The notes below the pieces were generated by a model, which had not been told where the DNA came from, did no database searches, and worked only from the letters and a program-made list of their open reading frames with translations. Shown here in pieces: positions 36,337 through 48,912 of a stretch of 64,000 nucleotides of DNA (positions within the stretch are counted from its first letter, which is position 1; each line of letters starts with the position of its first letter). The stretch is from Adenophora triphylla var. japonica (lineage: Eukaryota > Streptophyta > Magnoliopsida > Asterales > Campanulaceae), in NCBI GenBank assembly GCA_022495995.1, contig JAFEMH010004874.1:1-64000 (forward strand), given 5' to 3'. A program made the position numbers and the translations under genes.

Positions 36337-37054
36337 TACTATCCACGATGGTTTCATCCCACTCCCCAATTTCATCGAACACTTTTTACACTTTTTCTCA
36401 TCCACCTAATATTTCATCTACCCATTTTATTTATCCCCACTCCAATGGTTAACTTAAATTAAATTTCAACTCCCTCCAACTCTTCATTCTATACCCCACT
36501 ACTTTTATTTTATTTTATTTATATTCTTTATTTTTATAATTAGTAAAATAATAATAATAATAATTATTATTATTTATAATTAAAACTAAGTGTTTTTTTG
36601 TGTCCAAATCAAATGAAACTTATATCAATTTGTAGGGGAAAAAAATGATAAATTTTGGTGGAAAAAAAAATTTAAAAAAAAATAATTTACTAGGTGATAA
36701 TTCAGCTCAAATTGAAAACTAAGTGTTTTTTTTTTTTGTCCAAATCAAATGAAACTTATATCAATTTGTAGGGAAAAAAAATGATGAATTTTGGTGAATT
36801 TTTCTTTTTATTTTTAAATCATTTATTATGAGATAATTGAGTTTAAATAATTGGGTGAAAAAGTGATAAAGTCAAGACCAATAAGATCTTGACACATGGC
36901 AACTTTTTAAAAAAAAAAAAAATTGGTTTCAATCGGGATGAAAACTTTCATCCCTTTAATTAATACAACCACATTTCAACACCCATTGCAGTGGGTGAGC
37001 TGGATGAAATGGGATTTCATTCCCCATTTCATCCCCCCATTATTGTGGATGGTC
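36337..37054. mobile_element. Harbinger-like MITE with TAA TSD
   Basis: Left end TACTATCCACGATGG and, on -, right end GACCATCCACAATAATGG. Flanked by TAA at 36334-36336 and 37055-37057. Subterminal parts pair too (TTTCATCCCACTCCCCA with the GGGGAATGAAATCCC strand). Two direct repeats of about 133 bp (36586 and 36719, with CAAATCAAATGAAACTTATA) lie inside. No coding. TAA duplication and end sequence fit PIF/Harbinger Tourist-type MITEs. Confidence 0.7.
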
Positions 37055-37057
37055 TAA

Positions 37058-37662
37058 TAGTATCAAAATTTGTCTTTTTCATAAATAAATAAACATACAT
37101 TGTCTTTTTTTTCTTTTATCACTTTCAACTTCTTTTTTTTTAATCCTACTTGTAACTTTGACACTTTTTTTATTCACTTTTAATTTTATTTTTAGTTATT
37201 AAATATTTATGTGAAATAAATTTGACAAAATAAAAATAAAAATTGAGTCATTTCTATCTATTAGAGATTTAGAGATGGTAGTATCTTTTAAATAAGTATC
37301 AAAATTTGATTTTAATATCTATTCATCGGAGATAATACTTTGATATCTTGTGAATAGTGCTCGTAGTTATCAAAATTTATTTTTGATATCTCTGGCTAAC
37401 TTAATGCATTGGAGATGTCCTTAGTTATCGAATGTATTTATTTGTGTGATACCGTTATGAAAAGTGTCCTAGACTTTTTGGGCCAATTGAATCGAACTTA
37501 TATCGTAATTTTATGAAAACATATTTATCTTTATTTAACTCTAAAGATTGTCATTGAAAAGTATTTCTAATGTTGAATCCATAACATTTTTAGAATTAAA
37601 TAGAAATAGCTAGATTTTTATAAAAATGTGGTCAAAATTTTATTGGCTATACTATTAAAAAA
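37058..37662. other. AT-rich intergenic DNA
   Basis: No gene. Contains TGCATTGGAGATGTCC at about 37405, resembling one end of a Harbinger-type MITE whose partner I could not find. Confidence 0.5.
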
Positions 37663-37667
37663 GTAAG

Positions 37668-38425
37668 TGATGATGTCAAAATCGTCAAATCAGCCCAAAT
37701 CCAAGCGATGATTGCTCCGGTGATTGCAAGGCCTGAAAATAAGAGAAAGCACGTAAACTAAGCCGGGGCGGATCCGGCTAAAGGCCCTCCGACGTGAGAG
37801 TAAGTTCACGGTTTGTATATGAGAAAACAAATTGACAGAGTTTTTCCAAGGTAAAAAGTAACGTACTAAATAATGAGCCATGTGGCTTGTATTTATAGAG
37901 ATGGATTGATAGAATCCATGTTGGAGTGAACTTGCAAAGAGATACGATATAATCCTAAAAGAATTATATCTGATAAAGAGTCATTGTTTGACTTAGTTTG
38001 GTGTAGTTGGTTACAATCCTGATTGGATTGTGAATGTATAATCCTTGTTGTATAAGGGTTGTATAATCTGCTAGCCGGAACGCCGAGGAACATAAATGTT
38101 TTACCTCGGCCTTGGCAAATAGGCCGAGGTGAATGATTCTGTTTCCTCGTCATTTGGTGATTGGCTGACAAGTAGATATGCCGGGGCAAATGATTTTGTT
38201 TCCTCGTCACTTTGATGAAATGCCGAGGTAAGAACTTTTCTCTCCTCGTCACTTGCGACATGACGGCCCAAGCATGATGACATAAGGCCGAGGTAAATGT
38301 TCCTCGGCATACGAGGAAGACCTTACTCGGCCCCGACACTTGGTTATTAGATAATATTCATGGCCCAATCCAATTGGGCCCTTCTCGAGCAAGCCCATGT
38401 TCGTATCTCGGTTTATACCGTTCAG
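37668..38425 (-). repeat. Element D 3' LTR
   Basis: TGATGATGTC...CCGTTCA, bounded by the GTAAG TSD on its left. On - it has TATAAATAC at 37897-37889, the promoter position matching the 5' LTR. Many CCGAGG/CCTCG words lie at 38080-38340. Confidence 0.93.
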
Positions 38426-38440
38426 TGGCCCCCGACTTTC
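38426..38440 (-). other. Element D polypurine tract
   Basis: On - the sequence AAAGTCGGGGGCCAC abuts the 3' LTR; this purine-rich stretch is the expected plus-strand primer. Confidence 0.6.
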
Positions 38441-38668
38441 TAGCTCGGCTTAGGACGAGTAGAAAGTCACCTCGTCCTCGGCTATGGGATACGAACAGGT
38501 TTGCCATGTGTCCTCGGTGTTGCTTCCTGTAATTGACGGTTGCTATTCTGATGATTACCTGGGGCCCCCCAGTCTTGTCACGCCTCGAAAACTGTTATAT
38601 GCATTTAATTCTTGGGGCGCCTTACCCGTTTTTTCTCTTTACCCATGGGTTTGACCCGATTAGGGGGT

Positions 38669-38676
38669 TATAAAAG
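38669..38676 (+). promoter_or_regulatory. TATA box of the antisense gene
   Basis: TATAAAAG in GGGGGTTATAAAAGGC, about 30 bp before ATTTCAATCTTTACAAACC, a plausible start. It lies between the 3' LTR and the first exon, so the antisense gene seems to have its own promoter and not to depend on the LTR, whose TATA box points the other way. Confidence 0.6.
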
Positions 38677-39088
38677 GCTAAAACCCTTTCATTTCAATCT
38701 TTACAAACCCCATTTATTCGAGAGCAAAGGCAAGGTTCAGGCGACGAATCATTCTGGCGATCTCTATCTGTTCGAACCCAGTTTCCGGCGAACTCGATTC
38801 TTCCGGCGACGTTGCTTTCTGTTGCGATTCCGTTCATTCCTTCACACTCAGGTATGAAATTCTTTCCCCTTCCTGCATTTCGCTTTTGATTTCAAGTTTT
38901 CTAGGGTGTTTGGAAAGAATTTTGAATGTGTCAAGAAAAACTAACCGCCATTGTTGAAGAATGGAGCTTTTCTTCATGAATTCAAATTTTTTACTTTCAA
39001 AACTTTCACTCTTTGATTTTCTTTTGGGTCTTGTTGAACACTTTTGAATATTGAACGAACTCCCCCTTTAATCTTTGATTCCCCTTAG

Positions 39089-42054
39089 ATGGCTCGTTCT
39101 TGGGATCATTCCCCCCGATTCCGTTATGGATATCACACTGGCAATCTAAGGGTCTATCGGAGAGAGAGGGGACCTTGGGTGATGCTGACCTTGGATGAAA
39201 TAAGCAAGCAATTAAGAGGTTATGGTCGGACTCGGTTATTCCTTCAATACCCAGATTCCACAAGAATAGATAGGATTGAGTCTGGTTCACCCAACGTTAT
39301 AGTTTTTGAGGATAGGGCTGAGATGATGGAGCACATCGAACTGTTCTACCCGGCCTCCAATCGCGAAATGCATGAGCGTCTGAGAGGTACGGCTCCCTCC
39401 TCGGCCTTATGACATGACGAGGAGGGGAAACTCCCTTCCCCGTCCTAAAATCAGCCATTGACGAGGTAACTAACTTTGTCCCCTCGTCTTTATGCAGATA
39501 TGACGGGAAGAGAAGGAGTACCCTCCTCATCTACTCAAATAGTTGACGCCTTCGTGGAAGGTGCCCAAGCTGATGGCCGCTTGGTACGAAGAAGGGATAG
39601 CCGAGGTAAACAAAGGGAGAGGGCTCCAAAGCCTGGGGATCCCATGATCGAGAAGTTATATTCCAAGTACGGGGTGGATAGAACCGAGTACAAGTTAACT
39701 TATATGGGCAAGCTTGACCTCAAGACTGATAAGGAAGAGCAGAATTTCTACTACAACCAAGATTATGTCCATCTTTATTTCAAACACTTTCAGCAGGGGC
39801 TTCGTCTTCCCTTGGACCCATTCATCAATAAATTTTTGGATGACGTTAGGGCAGTGCCGGCCATGCTAGGAGCCAATGGCACTAGGGTTCTTGTGAGCTT
39901 CATTGTCCTCTGCCGTAGCCTAGGTTTTGAGCCGACCATGGGTGCTTTCCGTCATTCCTACGTAGTCCAAGTTATCAAGGAAAGTTGGCTCGTAGTTATT
40001 AGGAGCGCCTCCAAAAAACCAAATTTTCTTCTCCCCATGTCTAGCAAAGTTGCAGGCTGTGATAATCACGTTATCCGGGTTGAGAGTCGTCAAGGTTGGG
40101 AGTTCCAGTCTCCTTGCAAGGATCCCACTTCCTCCTTTGCTGTCCAACAATATGAGTGGACCCAGGCTTTAATCAAGCGTTTAGAGGAGTTTACCGAGGT
40201 AAGGCTACTCGACTGGAAGGCAGTTGAATCCTCGGATCATTACTATATCCAAGCGGGATTGATGCAGGGGCCAAAGGACGGGGTGGCTCCCCTCGTCACT
40301 GTCAAAAGAGGACGGCGTTTCAACGATTGGACGATACACCCCGGCTTAGTATTCCATGAAGATTGTACTAGGTGCAAGACTGAGCGTCCCCATGATCAAT
40401 GTCTGAAAGCAATTGACATTGTTGGATGTAAACATTTATCTTTGTTACTCGTAATTTTTGAATGCTTCCCTTCTGCTCGTACTTAATAATTTTTTCCTCG
40501 TCCTTACAGATTTAACCACCGAGGAAGAAGCAGCCATAGCCATGGAGAGGCTTAGTCCCCAGGAGCTGATAAATAGAAAGAGGAAACAAAGCAAGAAGTC
40601 TGCTTTGGTGGAGAGGAAAGAGGAAACCAATGCTCATAACCTGATACTGAACGTTCAAGGTGATAAACCCCTTCCCCTCAAACTGCACGAAGATACTAAT
40701 GCCGAGGGTGCAGCATCCGAGGAACGGGTTGAGCCAATAACTGGAGATGGGCTTAACCCTCATGTTGAGGCCGAGGAGGTGGGAGCCGAGGAAACGGGCC
40801 TCGTCCAAAGGAGATTTGGCTCAAAAAGAGCCCAAGCTGTTAGTACCGAGGAGCCTGCAGCTAAGCGAGCAAGTGTTAGTGGGGCTCCCAATGTTGAGGC
40901 TCCTCCTCCCTTAACCATCCAGAATATCAAGACCGTTGAGGAGGCCAACGAGCTAGCTAAGAGCATGGCCCTCAACGTTCCCCGTCTTAGGGGACTTCCT
41001 CTGCAAATTAGGGAGGGACCCTTAGTAAGATTGGGCCGAGCTCCAGTTCAGAGAGCTATGGACGAGGATGCCTACGATGCTCTTGTGAGAGAGGCTCCCA
41101 GCGAAGATACCTTGCTCTGCCACAGGGGTTCTTAATCGCCGAGGTAAATGTCTCCTTTTATTGGTCATTGATCTTGAGATTTGTTTACATTTCTAATATT
41201 GATTTTCCTTTCAGTTGGCTTCCGTCACGGCGTATGAGAATGTCTTGGCCAAGAAAAAAGCCAGGCGCCTGAATGAGGCCATGACCGCCCAAGCGAAGAG
41301 TGATACTGATAAGGCTTCCTTGGTTAAACTTTTAAAGGCCAAGGATGCTGAGCTCGTGGCAGCCAAGGCCAAAGTGGAGGCCGAAGTGAAGAAGGCCGAG
41401 GAAGAAAAGGTCAAGGCAGAGGAGCATCTCCGGCTTAAAGAAGAAGAGCTTGCCAAGGCAAAGACTGATAGGGCCGAGCTTCAAACAAAGGCCGATGAAG
41501 CTGAGGCCAAGTGCCGAGGGTTAGAAGCTACCCTTCCTGCCAAGGAGGAGGAGGCCGTGGCGCGCTTCAAAGAGAGCTCGGCATTCAAGGAAGCCGTAAA
41601 GGCCAGCTCGGCCTTTCAAGATGCCGTGGATGAGCAAACGGCAACCATGTTTGAAGACGGGTATCTCCACCTTGCCCGTAGCATCCTGGATGACCCTTCC
41701 ACCGGCTTAGATATTAACAAAGTAGCCATGTTGATCTGCCGGGATCAATATAGCGAGGAAGTCAGGGCTCTCCACCACCTGGTCCCTTTTTCTGAAAGCA
41801 ACTTGGAAATAATGGCAGCCAAGGATGCTCAAGCATGCAGGGAAGTGTGGAGGCCGGCCTCTGTCATCCCCGGTAATATAAAAGACTTGGTGGAGGCGAT
41901 CCAGGATGCGGAAGAGCCTGAGGCCATGGAAGCTGAGGTGGAAGGAGAGGCCAAGAAGACTAATGCCCTTACTGAACAAACGGTCCTTCCTCCCCCCGGC
42001 TCCATTACTGAGGAGTGGCTTGAGAAGTCTTTTGATGAAGAGCAGCAAACTTAG
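39089..42054 (+). pseudogene. Element D antisense gene (aORF), 4 coding exons
   Basis: A 5'-UTR intron is likely at 38852-39088 (CTCAG/GTATGA to CCCCTTAG/ATG). Coding exons: 39089-39386, 39498-40427, 40510 to about 41143, 41215-42054, with GT..AG introns and matching phases for the first two joints. Exon 2 reads YFKHFQQGLRLPLDPFINKF and LVSFIVLCRSLGFEPTMGAF, resembling the putative gypsy-type transposon family (PF04195). Exon 4 is a Lys/Glu/Ala coiled coil (about residues 20-110) with an acidic tail. Exon 3 hits a stop at 41133-41135; one missing G in the G run at 41125-41128 would explain both the stop and the phase mismatch to exon 4. A polyadenylation-like AATATTAATGAAAAAT follows at 42110. 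Function unknown. Confidence 0.8.
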
Positions 42055-42330
42055 GATAGATTTTCCTCTTTGCTTTTTGTAATAGATGGTAGGATTTGTA
42101 ATTCTCTTTGAATATTAATGAAAAATCCTTTTGTCATGATTCGTGTTTTTCAATAGCTTGCTTATATTTTTGTATGCTAGGCAGAGGCACTAGACTTAAG
42201 AAGGTGGGATCCGAGGGGGGTTCCTCGCTCCCTAATTGTTGAGCAAGTGGTTATGCCGGGGAAAGACTCCTCGGCTTTAACTATACTCTAAGTTATCTAG
42301 GCCGAGGAAGGTTTCCTTGGCTTTGAATGT

Positions 42331-42770
42331 GTTATGATCCTGAATCAAGGCGGACCCTCGTTAGGATGTATGTTAAGCCATCAGGCCAAGGAGGACCCTT
42401 GGTCTTGGCCGTTGGTATCCTGAATCAAGGTGGACCCTTGACAGGATGTGTTAATCCATCAGGCCAAGGAGGACCCTTGGTCTTGGCTGTTGGTGTCCTG
42501 AATCAAGGTGGACCCTTGACAGGAAGTGTGGTAAGCCATTAGGCCAAGGAGGACCCTTGGTCTTGGCTGTTGGTATCCTGAATCAAGGTGGACCCTTGAC
42601 AGGATGTGTTAAGCCATCAGGCCAAGGAGGACCCTTGGTCTTGGCCGTTGGTATCCTGAATCAAGGTGGACCCTTGACAGGATGTGTTAAGCCATCAGGC
42701 CAAGGAGGACCCTTGGTCTTGGCCGTTGGTATCCTGAATCAAGGTGGACCCTTGACAGGATGTGTTTAGA
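42331..42770 (+). repeat. 78-bp tandem array in the 3' UTR
   Basis: Six occurrences of CCTGAATCAAGG(C/T)GGACCC at about 42339, 42419, 42497, 42577, 42655 and 42733. The unit includes AGGCCAAGGAGGACCCTTGG and TGACAGGATGTGTTAAGCC. The last three units are almost identical. As 78 is a multiple of 3, open frames run through the array, but this is a repeat and not a gene. Confidence 0.95.
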
Positions 42771-42967
42771 AGAGTCGGGGATAAAGTCCTCGTCTCCTGA
42801 TGTCTGTGTGAAGAGTTGATAGTTGCTTTGCGTGTTGGAAGAAACTGCTTTCGTAAAACTGAAATGCGATTACATCGAACTGCAATCCTATCAACTAACA
42901 AAAAATAAAAGACAGAAAATAAGAAACTAATCTACTGTAAAATAAACTAGACTAGTGATAATATTTT

Positions 42968-44420
42968 CTAAGGTTGTCGGAGTGCCACGGATGCTTGAGG
43001 TCCTTCCCCTCCTTGGTCTTCAATCACATGGGTCCCTTCTCGAATGACTTGAGTGATGATATAAGGACCTTCCCAATTTGGGGAGAGCTTGTTCTGTTCT
43101 GCCTTCCGACCGGTAGCTTCAATTTTTCTAAGTACCCAATCGCCTACTTGGAATACTCTTCTGATGACCCTCTTGTCGTGATACGTCTTGGTCCTTTGCT
43201 TGTAATTCACCATCCTCATCTGTGCAGCTAGTCGTTTCTCATCTACCAGGTCCAGGTCTAGGAGCCTATTGACCTTATTGACTTGCTCATCATAATGGGA
43301 ATTTCTCACAGTAGAGATGGCCATCTCTGCTGGTGCCATAGCCTCGGAACCGAAGGTTAGTGCGAATGGGGTTTCCCCGGTTGGCCCCCGGGTGGTTATG
43401 CGAACATCCCATAAGGCTAGGGGAATTTCGTCCAACCATCTACCCTCGTGTCCCTCAAGGTTCTTGGTAAGGGCGGTTAGGACCGGTTGTTTCTTTGCTT
43501 CGCTTGGCCATTGCCTTGTGGTCACGCTAACTGAAGATTTTGCATGGCGGACTTTTACCCTTCCCAACTCTGTAGTGAATGCTGTGGAGAATTGCAGTCC
43601 ATGATCAGAGACAATTATATGTGGAAGGCCGAATCTGCACCAGATGTTGTCATGGACAAAGTTGATCGCGTTCTCTTCCGTTATCTTGGCTAATGCCTTG
43701 GCTTCTATCCACTTGGAGAAGTAATCAACAGCTACTATCACGTACTTGCAATTACCACGGGCGGGAGGGAAGGGTCCGATGATGTCGATCCCCCACATAT
43801 CAAATGGCCACGTAGGTATTACAAGTGTTTGCTCAACTGCCGGTAGTCTAGGAATGTCAGAGAATCTTTGGCACTTGTCACATTTTTTAACATAGGCGTG
43901 TGCGTCTTCCCTTAGGTTTGGCCAGTAGTAACCTAGCGATATGATCTTGTCAGCTAAGGTTCTGGCCCCCGGGTGTCCGCCGCAAACGCCTTCATGTACT
44001 TCTGCCAAGAGGTTCTGAATTTCCTTGGGATAGACACACCTTAGCAGGGGCTTCGTGAAAGATCTTCGGTAGAGGACTCCGCTTATTATTACGAACCTTG
44101 GAGACTTCTTCTTGATGATTTTAGCTTGAGCTTCATCTTCAGGGAGTTTCTCCTTCTCAATGTATTCAATGTAGTCATCGATCCAGCATCTATCCTCTCC
44201 ATCTAAGAGCATGATTTGTAGTCTTTCGTACGCAGGTTCCTCGGCATAAACTACATATGGACTGGTCTTAGACACATCCATGGTTGCCAGTTTGGAGAGG
44301 ACGTCTGCGACTTGGTTATCTTCCCTGCCAATTTGTTTGAGCTCGAAAAATTCCATCTTCTTCGTCATATCTAGGACCAGGTCACTATACTTGGCAAGGG
44401 TGGGGTCTTGGGCATTATAC
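42968..44420 (-). pseudogene. pol: Element D integrase
   Basis: Integrase inserts the cDNA. Order on -: zinc-binding HEGVCGGHPGARTLADK with KKCDKCQRF (HHCC finger, about 43960-43860); catalytic core FDMWGIDIIGPFPPARG (first Asp) and HIIVSDHGLQFST (second Asp). The third acidic residue lies in a short out-of-frame patch (about 43490-43535) made by two compensating indels. Then GPTGETPFALTFGSEAM and the C-terminal NWEGPYIITQVIREGTH, ending at 42968. A missing base near 44425 separates this frame from RNase H. Confidence 0.9.
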
Positions 44421-45153
44421 TCTCCTTTACTTGTTTGACAACGAGTTGGGAGTCGCAGAAAGCCGCCACCTTAGTCGCTCCATAGAAGGAGGCTAATTCA
44501 ATTCCAAATATTAGAGCTTCATATTTCGCTTGATTATTGGAGGCAGGGAACTTGAAACGGATGGCATCTTGCGTAGTATATTCTCCTTCTGGGCTTGCTA
44601 GTACAATTCCAGCTCCGCTTCTTTCCTTTGTGGCTGATCCGTCCGTATACAGGATCCAACAGTTGGGTGGGAGTTCAATGGGAGAGTCTTTATCCTCTGG
44701 TGCGTTTTGCTTCCGAGAGGTGGGGAGATGCTCACCCATAAAGGCAGTCTCGACCATGAAGTCAACCAAAGGCTGTGCCAGGAGGGTCTTCCTTGGTTGG
44801 TAAGTGATATCAAACTCAGTGAGAGCGATGGACCAATTAAGGAGACGTCCGGAGCCGTCCAACTTATGTAGTATCTTCTTCAATGGTTCATTTGTGTATA
44901 CGGTGATAGGATGTGCAGAAAAATAGGCACGTAATTTTCTTGAGGCGATGACTAGTGCGTACGCTATCTTCTCCACATTGAAGTATCTGCTTTCCACGTC
45001 GGACAGTGCCTTAGAGACATAGTAGACAGGCTTTTGAATTCCTTCATCATTTCGAACTAGGACAGCTGCGACAGCATGATCAGTGGCAGCTAGGAAGACG
45101 TACAGCATCTCACTGGTAGTCGGACTGCTAAGCAAGGTAGGGGAACCCAAGTA
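44371..45153 (-). pseudogene. pol: Element D RNase H and second RNase H
   Basis: First RNase H: LYVFLAATDHAVAAVLVRND, KPVYYVSKALSDVESRY and LRAYFSAHPITVYTNEPL. Second, Tat-specific domain: WILYTDGSATKERSGAGIVL and NQAKYEALIFGIELA. The reading frame starts at the insertion site of the nested array: the codons on either side of 45159-55503 join in frame to RT. It ends with a frameshift near 44425 (TCTCCTTT where one more C would keep frame). Confidence 0.9.
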
Positions 45154-45158
45154 CTCCT

Positions 45159-46582
45159 TGATGGGTTAAAAATCCCACTTGTAATTAAAAACACCTCACA
45201 AGTGTACGAGTGTCGTGTGATAGCGTACACAAGTAAGGGGTCGAATCCACAGGAAATTGTTGGGTGATTGAGTCAATTTGAGTAATGTAAAACAACAATA
45301 ATAAAAACAAGTAAAAGGGGAGGGGTTGGTTTTGAAAAATAACGAACAACTACAATTATCAAGATTAAAAATTAACGCTAGGAAAGACAAGTAAACAAAG
45401 AGAGCAAATTTAACTAGAGATTAAAACAATAATAAGGGGGGATTCCATGGATTGGATTTCTTTTAATCACAAAATACTATGCCATTAATATAGAAAAATA
45501 AATTAATTTCAATCTTGGGTTCAATCACCAAAGTCAAGATTGGTACGGTAAGGCCGCCGGATTTCAATCTATTCATTTCTATTCAATCACTTTTCGCAAA
45601 TCAAGTCCAAGTGATTAAAAAGGAAAGCTTTAAGTGTTAAAGATTTTATGAACCAAAACCCATGTAGTATCAATCAAGAAAACCAATAGATTTCAACATC
45701 TAGCAAAGTCTAAGTCAAAATCCTCAAATCAATATAAGAAATTGACACTCATAAAGTAAAAAGGAAGAAATTAGGAATCAACCACAATTTAATCCAATAA
45801 ACTTTCATGAAAATAGCAAAGATGAACAAGATATCAATTAATGAGGTAAAATAATCAATGACATAACATAAGTAGTGACTAAATTACCATCCAATCCATG
45901 AAATCAAAATATTAACTACTCATAATAATAATATTTACAAAACAAAAAAATAAAGAAAAAAAAACCTTTGGAATGGAACAACAACAATGGAGACTGCCCC
46001 TCCCTCCGCCGTCCTTCCAGTTTTTCCCAAAACCAAAACTTACCTAAAAATCAAACATCCTATTCTATTTATACTACTAGGAAATAAAAAAAAACTGAAA
46101 ATGGCATAGTAAAAGGATTATGGCCCAAAAAAAATGAAGGCTGGCCCAATGTTTCAACAAAGCTGAGGAAAATTGGCATGGGCGTGAAACGTGGGCTACG
46201 TAGAGGAAAATGGGCCAAGGATCTTGAGCTGATGTTGGGCTGAGTGGCCGGGCAAGATGGGCCAAATTGGTTATGGGCGGTCGCCGTTTGGCCAAGGGCG
46301 GGCACCGTAGTTGGGCCGAGAGCTAAGGGCGATCGCCGTAGATGGTAGATGGAAGGGCGCTGGCCAATATTCTTTTCATTTCTTTCTTTCTTCAATTAAA
46401 TCCTTAGTACTCCCTCCGTCTCGCATTTTAATCTTCTCTCCACCTTAAACCACCCAAATTCCGCCATTTCAACCTGAAATTAAAATAGCACTAACAAAAT
46501 AATTAAACTACATTTTTACTCGGAAATTTTGAAATAAATAGAATTTAGAACATATAAAATGGATATAAAAATATATCCATCA
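45159..46582 (-). repeat. TR-GAG LTR 1 (left, 3' LTR)
   Basis: On - it has TATAAATAG at 46073-46065. A C/T-rich run and GGGCGATCGCCG lie at 46326-46340. Differs from LTR 2 at roughly a dozen sites by eye. Confidence 0.95.
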
Positions 46583-48019
46583 AATACCACCAAACCTATC
46601 TTTTGCTCGTCCCCGAGTAAAATAAAACACAAATATACTAAAAACTACCCATAATTCTAAAACTAAAAATGACCAAGCAAAACAAAAAAAAAAATATTTT
46701 TTTGAATGTTATTCACAATATAAAAAGTTTGCCACCATCGGTCTCAAAATTTTGTTCAAAATTGCAATCCATCATGTGCCATTATAGACATAAACTTACC
46801 ATTGCACTAACACAAACCAATTATGATTCTTTTCACCGTGAAGAGATGTGAGTGGGGATCATTGCCAACAAAGTAAGATACTTTATGAGTTCACTAAAGA
46901 AATATCCAAAATCAATAAAGATGAAGCAAAAAGCATAGAAAGGTTTCCATAGGCACTTTCACACAATTGTCAATCCGCTTAATCCATATTGGGAGCATGT
47001 CTTAGGAAGTTATCTAGTTTACAATAGAATCTCACTACAAACAAGTTTTTCATGGCCATTACAACTTTGACAAATTTAAGGGGCAAGTTAAACAAATAAG
47101 CACAAACTAGTGTCTCGTAGGTACAAGAAAGTTAATTCAATCTTGGAGTAGGAATCGGTACCAAGGATTCAACTTTTTTTTTTTTCGTGCTTTTTATTTA
47201 ATCATTGCCATTCCATGACTCTTCTTTACGAAGACACCTTTCTTTTCTTTTCTTTTCTCTTTTTTTTTTTTTTTTTTTATTTGAATACTACATCAAATAT
47301 ACTTGCCCCTTATCAACATTACAATCCCACACTCCTAAGTTGACCACATAAGCCATGCCCAATATCTCATAAACTATTGACTTGTTATTGACAATTGTGC
47401 AATCGTGTTCTAGCTACCCCGGATATGTAAAGTAATCCCATAATGGTCACTTAAATTGGTGACCATGATCTCGTGCAAGCAAAGTGTTGTGGTGAAATGA
47501 AAAACAAAGTTGGTAAGTCCTAATGCAACTCTACTTTTATACTATGATGGCACATAAGATGCAAAAATCAAAAACAAACATCACACCATCACAAACCATG
47601 GGTGGCAACCCAACTATATAGTGAGCAACACAATTTTCAATTTTTTTTTTCTTCTTGACCGCACCAAAGGTTGCCTACGTCCCCAAAACAATGAGCGGAC
47701 TACTCATTGAAGTAGGCTCAGGTCACCGTAGTTCAAACACGTCCCCTCAATAAATGAGAGGAAGACACAATTTGACTCGATTTTTTTTTTTTTAAGATAA
47801 CTAAACAAGACATCATACACTAACATTATAAACATACTTTCACCCCCAAACCTAAATAGTGCTATGTCCTCATGGCCTAAAAACCAAAAGAAAGCAAAAC
47901 TCAAATTCGGGGGAGGGGGGGAATGAAAAGTAAAAGACATAAAATAAAAGACGGAAAATTAAAAACAGAAAGCAAGTAAATTCGTACCATGTTGGGGTGC
48001 CTCCCAACTAGCGCTTTGT
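46583..48019 (-). other. TR-GAG internal copy A, noncoding part
   Basis: Region between the gag ORF and the 3' LTR: no ORF of note, long T runs (47165-47280), and beside the LTR the - strand purine/G-rich GATAGGTTTGGTGGTATT as likely polypurine tract, preceded by TTTACTCGGGGACGAGCAAA. Confidence 0.8.
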
Positions 48020-48912
48020 TTAAGGTCGTTTATCTAGACCGATGCCAAGGTTGTCTTTAACCTTCACCTTTCTCCCTTTTGCCCACTTTGCATTCTCGCG
48101 GGTCTTTACTTTGAGTTCAAGCCCCATAAATATTCCCTTTAATATATGCTCATTTAGTGCCCAAGGGAAATTTTGACTTTTTTGTTTCTTGGGCTTCTCT
48201 TCTTTCAATTTTTCACCACTTTCTTCACCCTCAAAAACAGGGGGAGGTACAAGAATGATGGAGGCTTTCACGCTTTCAATGGGATGGAGAAGATATTCGT
48301 TGAGACATTGCTCGTCAATTTGGTCGGGCCCAACCTCATCAACATTAATGCCCTCATCATATTTTACTTTCTCTTCCACCCCATATAGGGCCAACTCAAT
48401 TTCATCACACACTTGGTCATGCCATGTTTTCTCTACCTCTTCAGTCGGACCACTCAGTTCATCATCATCAACAACCACACTATCATTAGTAGCAGACGGA
48501 GAGAGAGTTGGAAGTTCGTCACAATCGAAATCATCCTCCCATTCATATTGTTTCGGAGGGACCGAACTTGTATCTTGCCCCCAACCTCTCAATGCCTCTA
48601 CCATCTTACTTATCTTTTCTTCGAGCCTATTTAAAGTTGTAGCTCATTGATGTTGTTGTTGAAGATTTTCCTCCTGCATTCTTATCAAAGCCTCCTGCCA
48701 TGGTTGCATTTTAGGTTCCGGGGGATCATAAGAATGTGGCTCATAATTGTTCCATCCATGGCTTTTGTTTTCCCACTCTTGATTGTAGGAGTCGGAAAAA
48801 TGCTCATATTGTTGCCACGAATGGAACGGACTCACCTCTTGTACCTGTGGATAACACTCAAAAGAATACGTCCTCGAAGGACACTCATATGAAGCATGTG
48901 AGTATAATCCAC

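Noticed and set aside
38612..38857. Separate + gene upstream of the antisense gene
   Set aside because: Spans the TATA box and the likely 5' UTR and runs into the proposed intron donor; no protein motif.
42327..42769. Two + open frames of 70-71 codons with a repeated GGPLTG motif
   Set aside because: The frame stays open only because the tandem unit is 78 bp; no start context or family match.
46408..46432. Stowaway MITE end (TACTCCCTCCGTC) inside the TR-GAG LTR
   Set aside because: Present in all three LTRs without an inverted partner or TA duplication; at most an ancient fragment.
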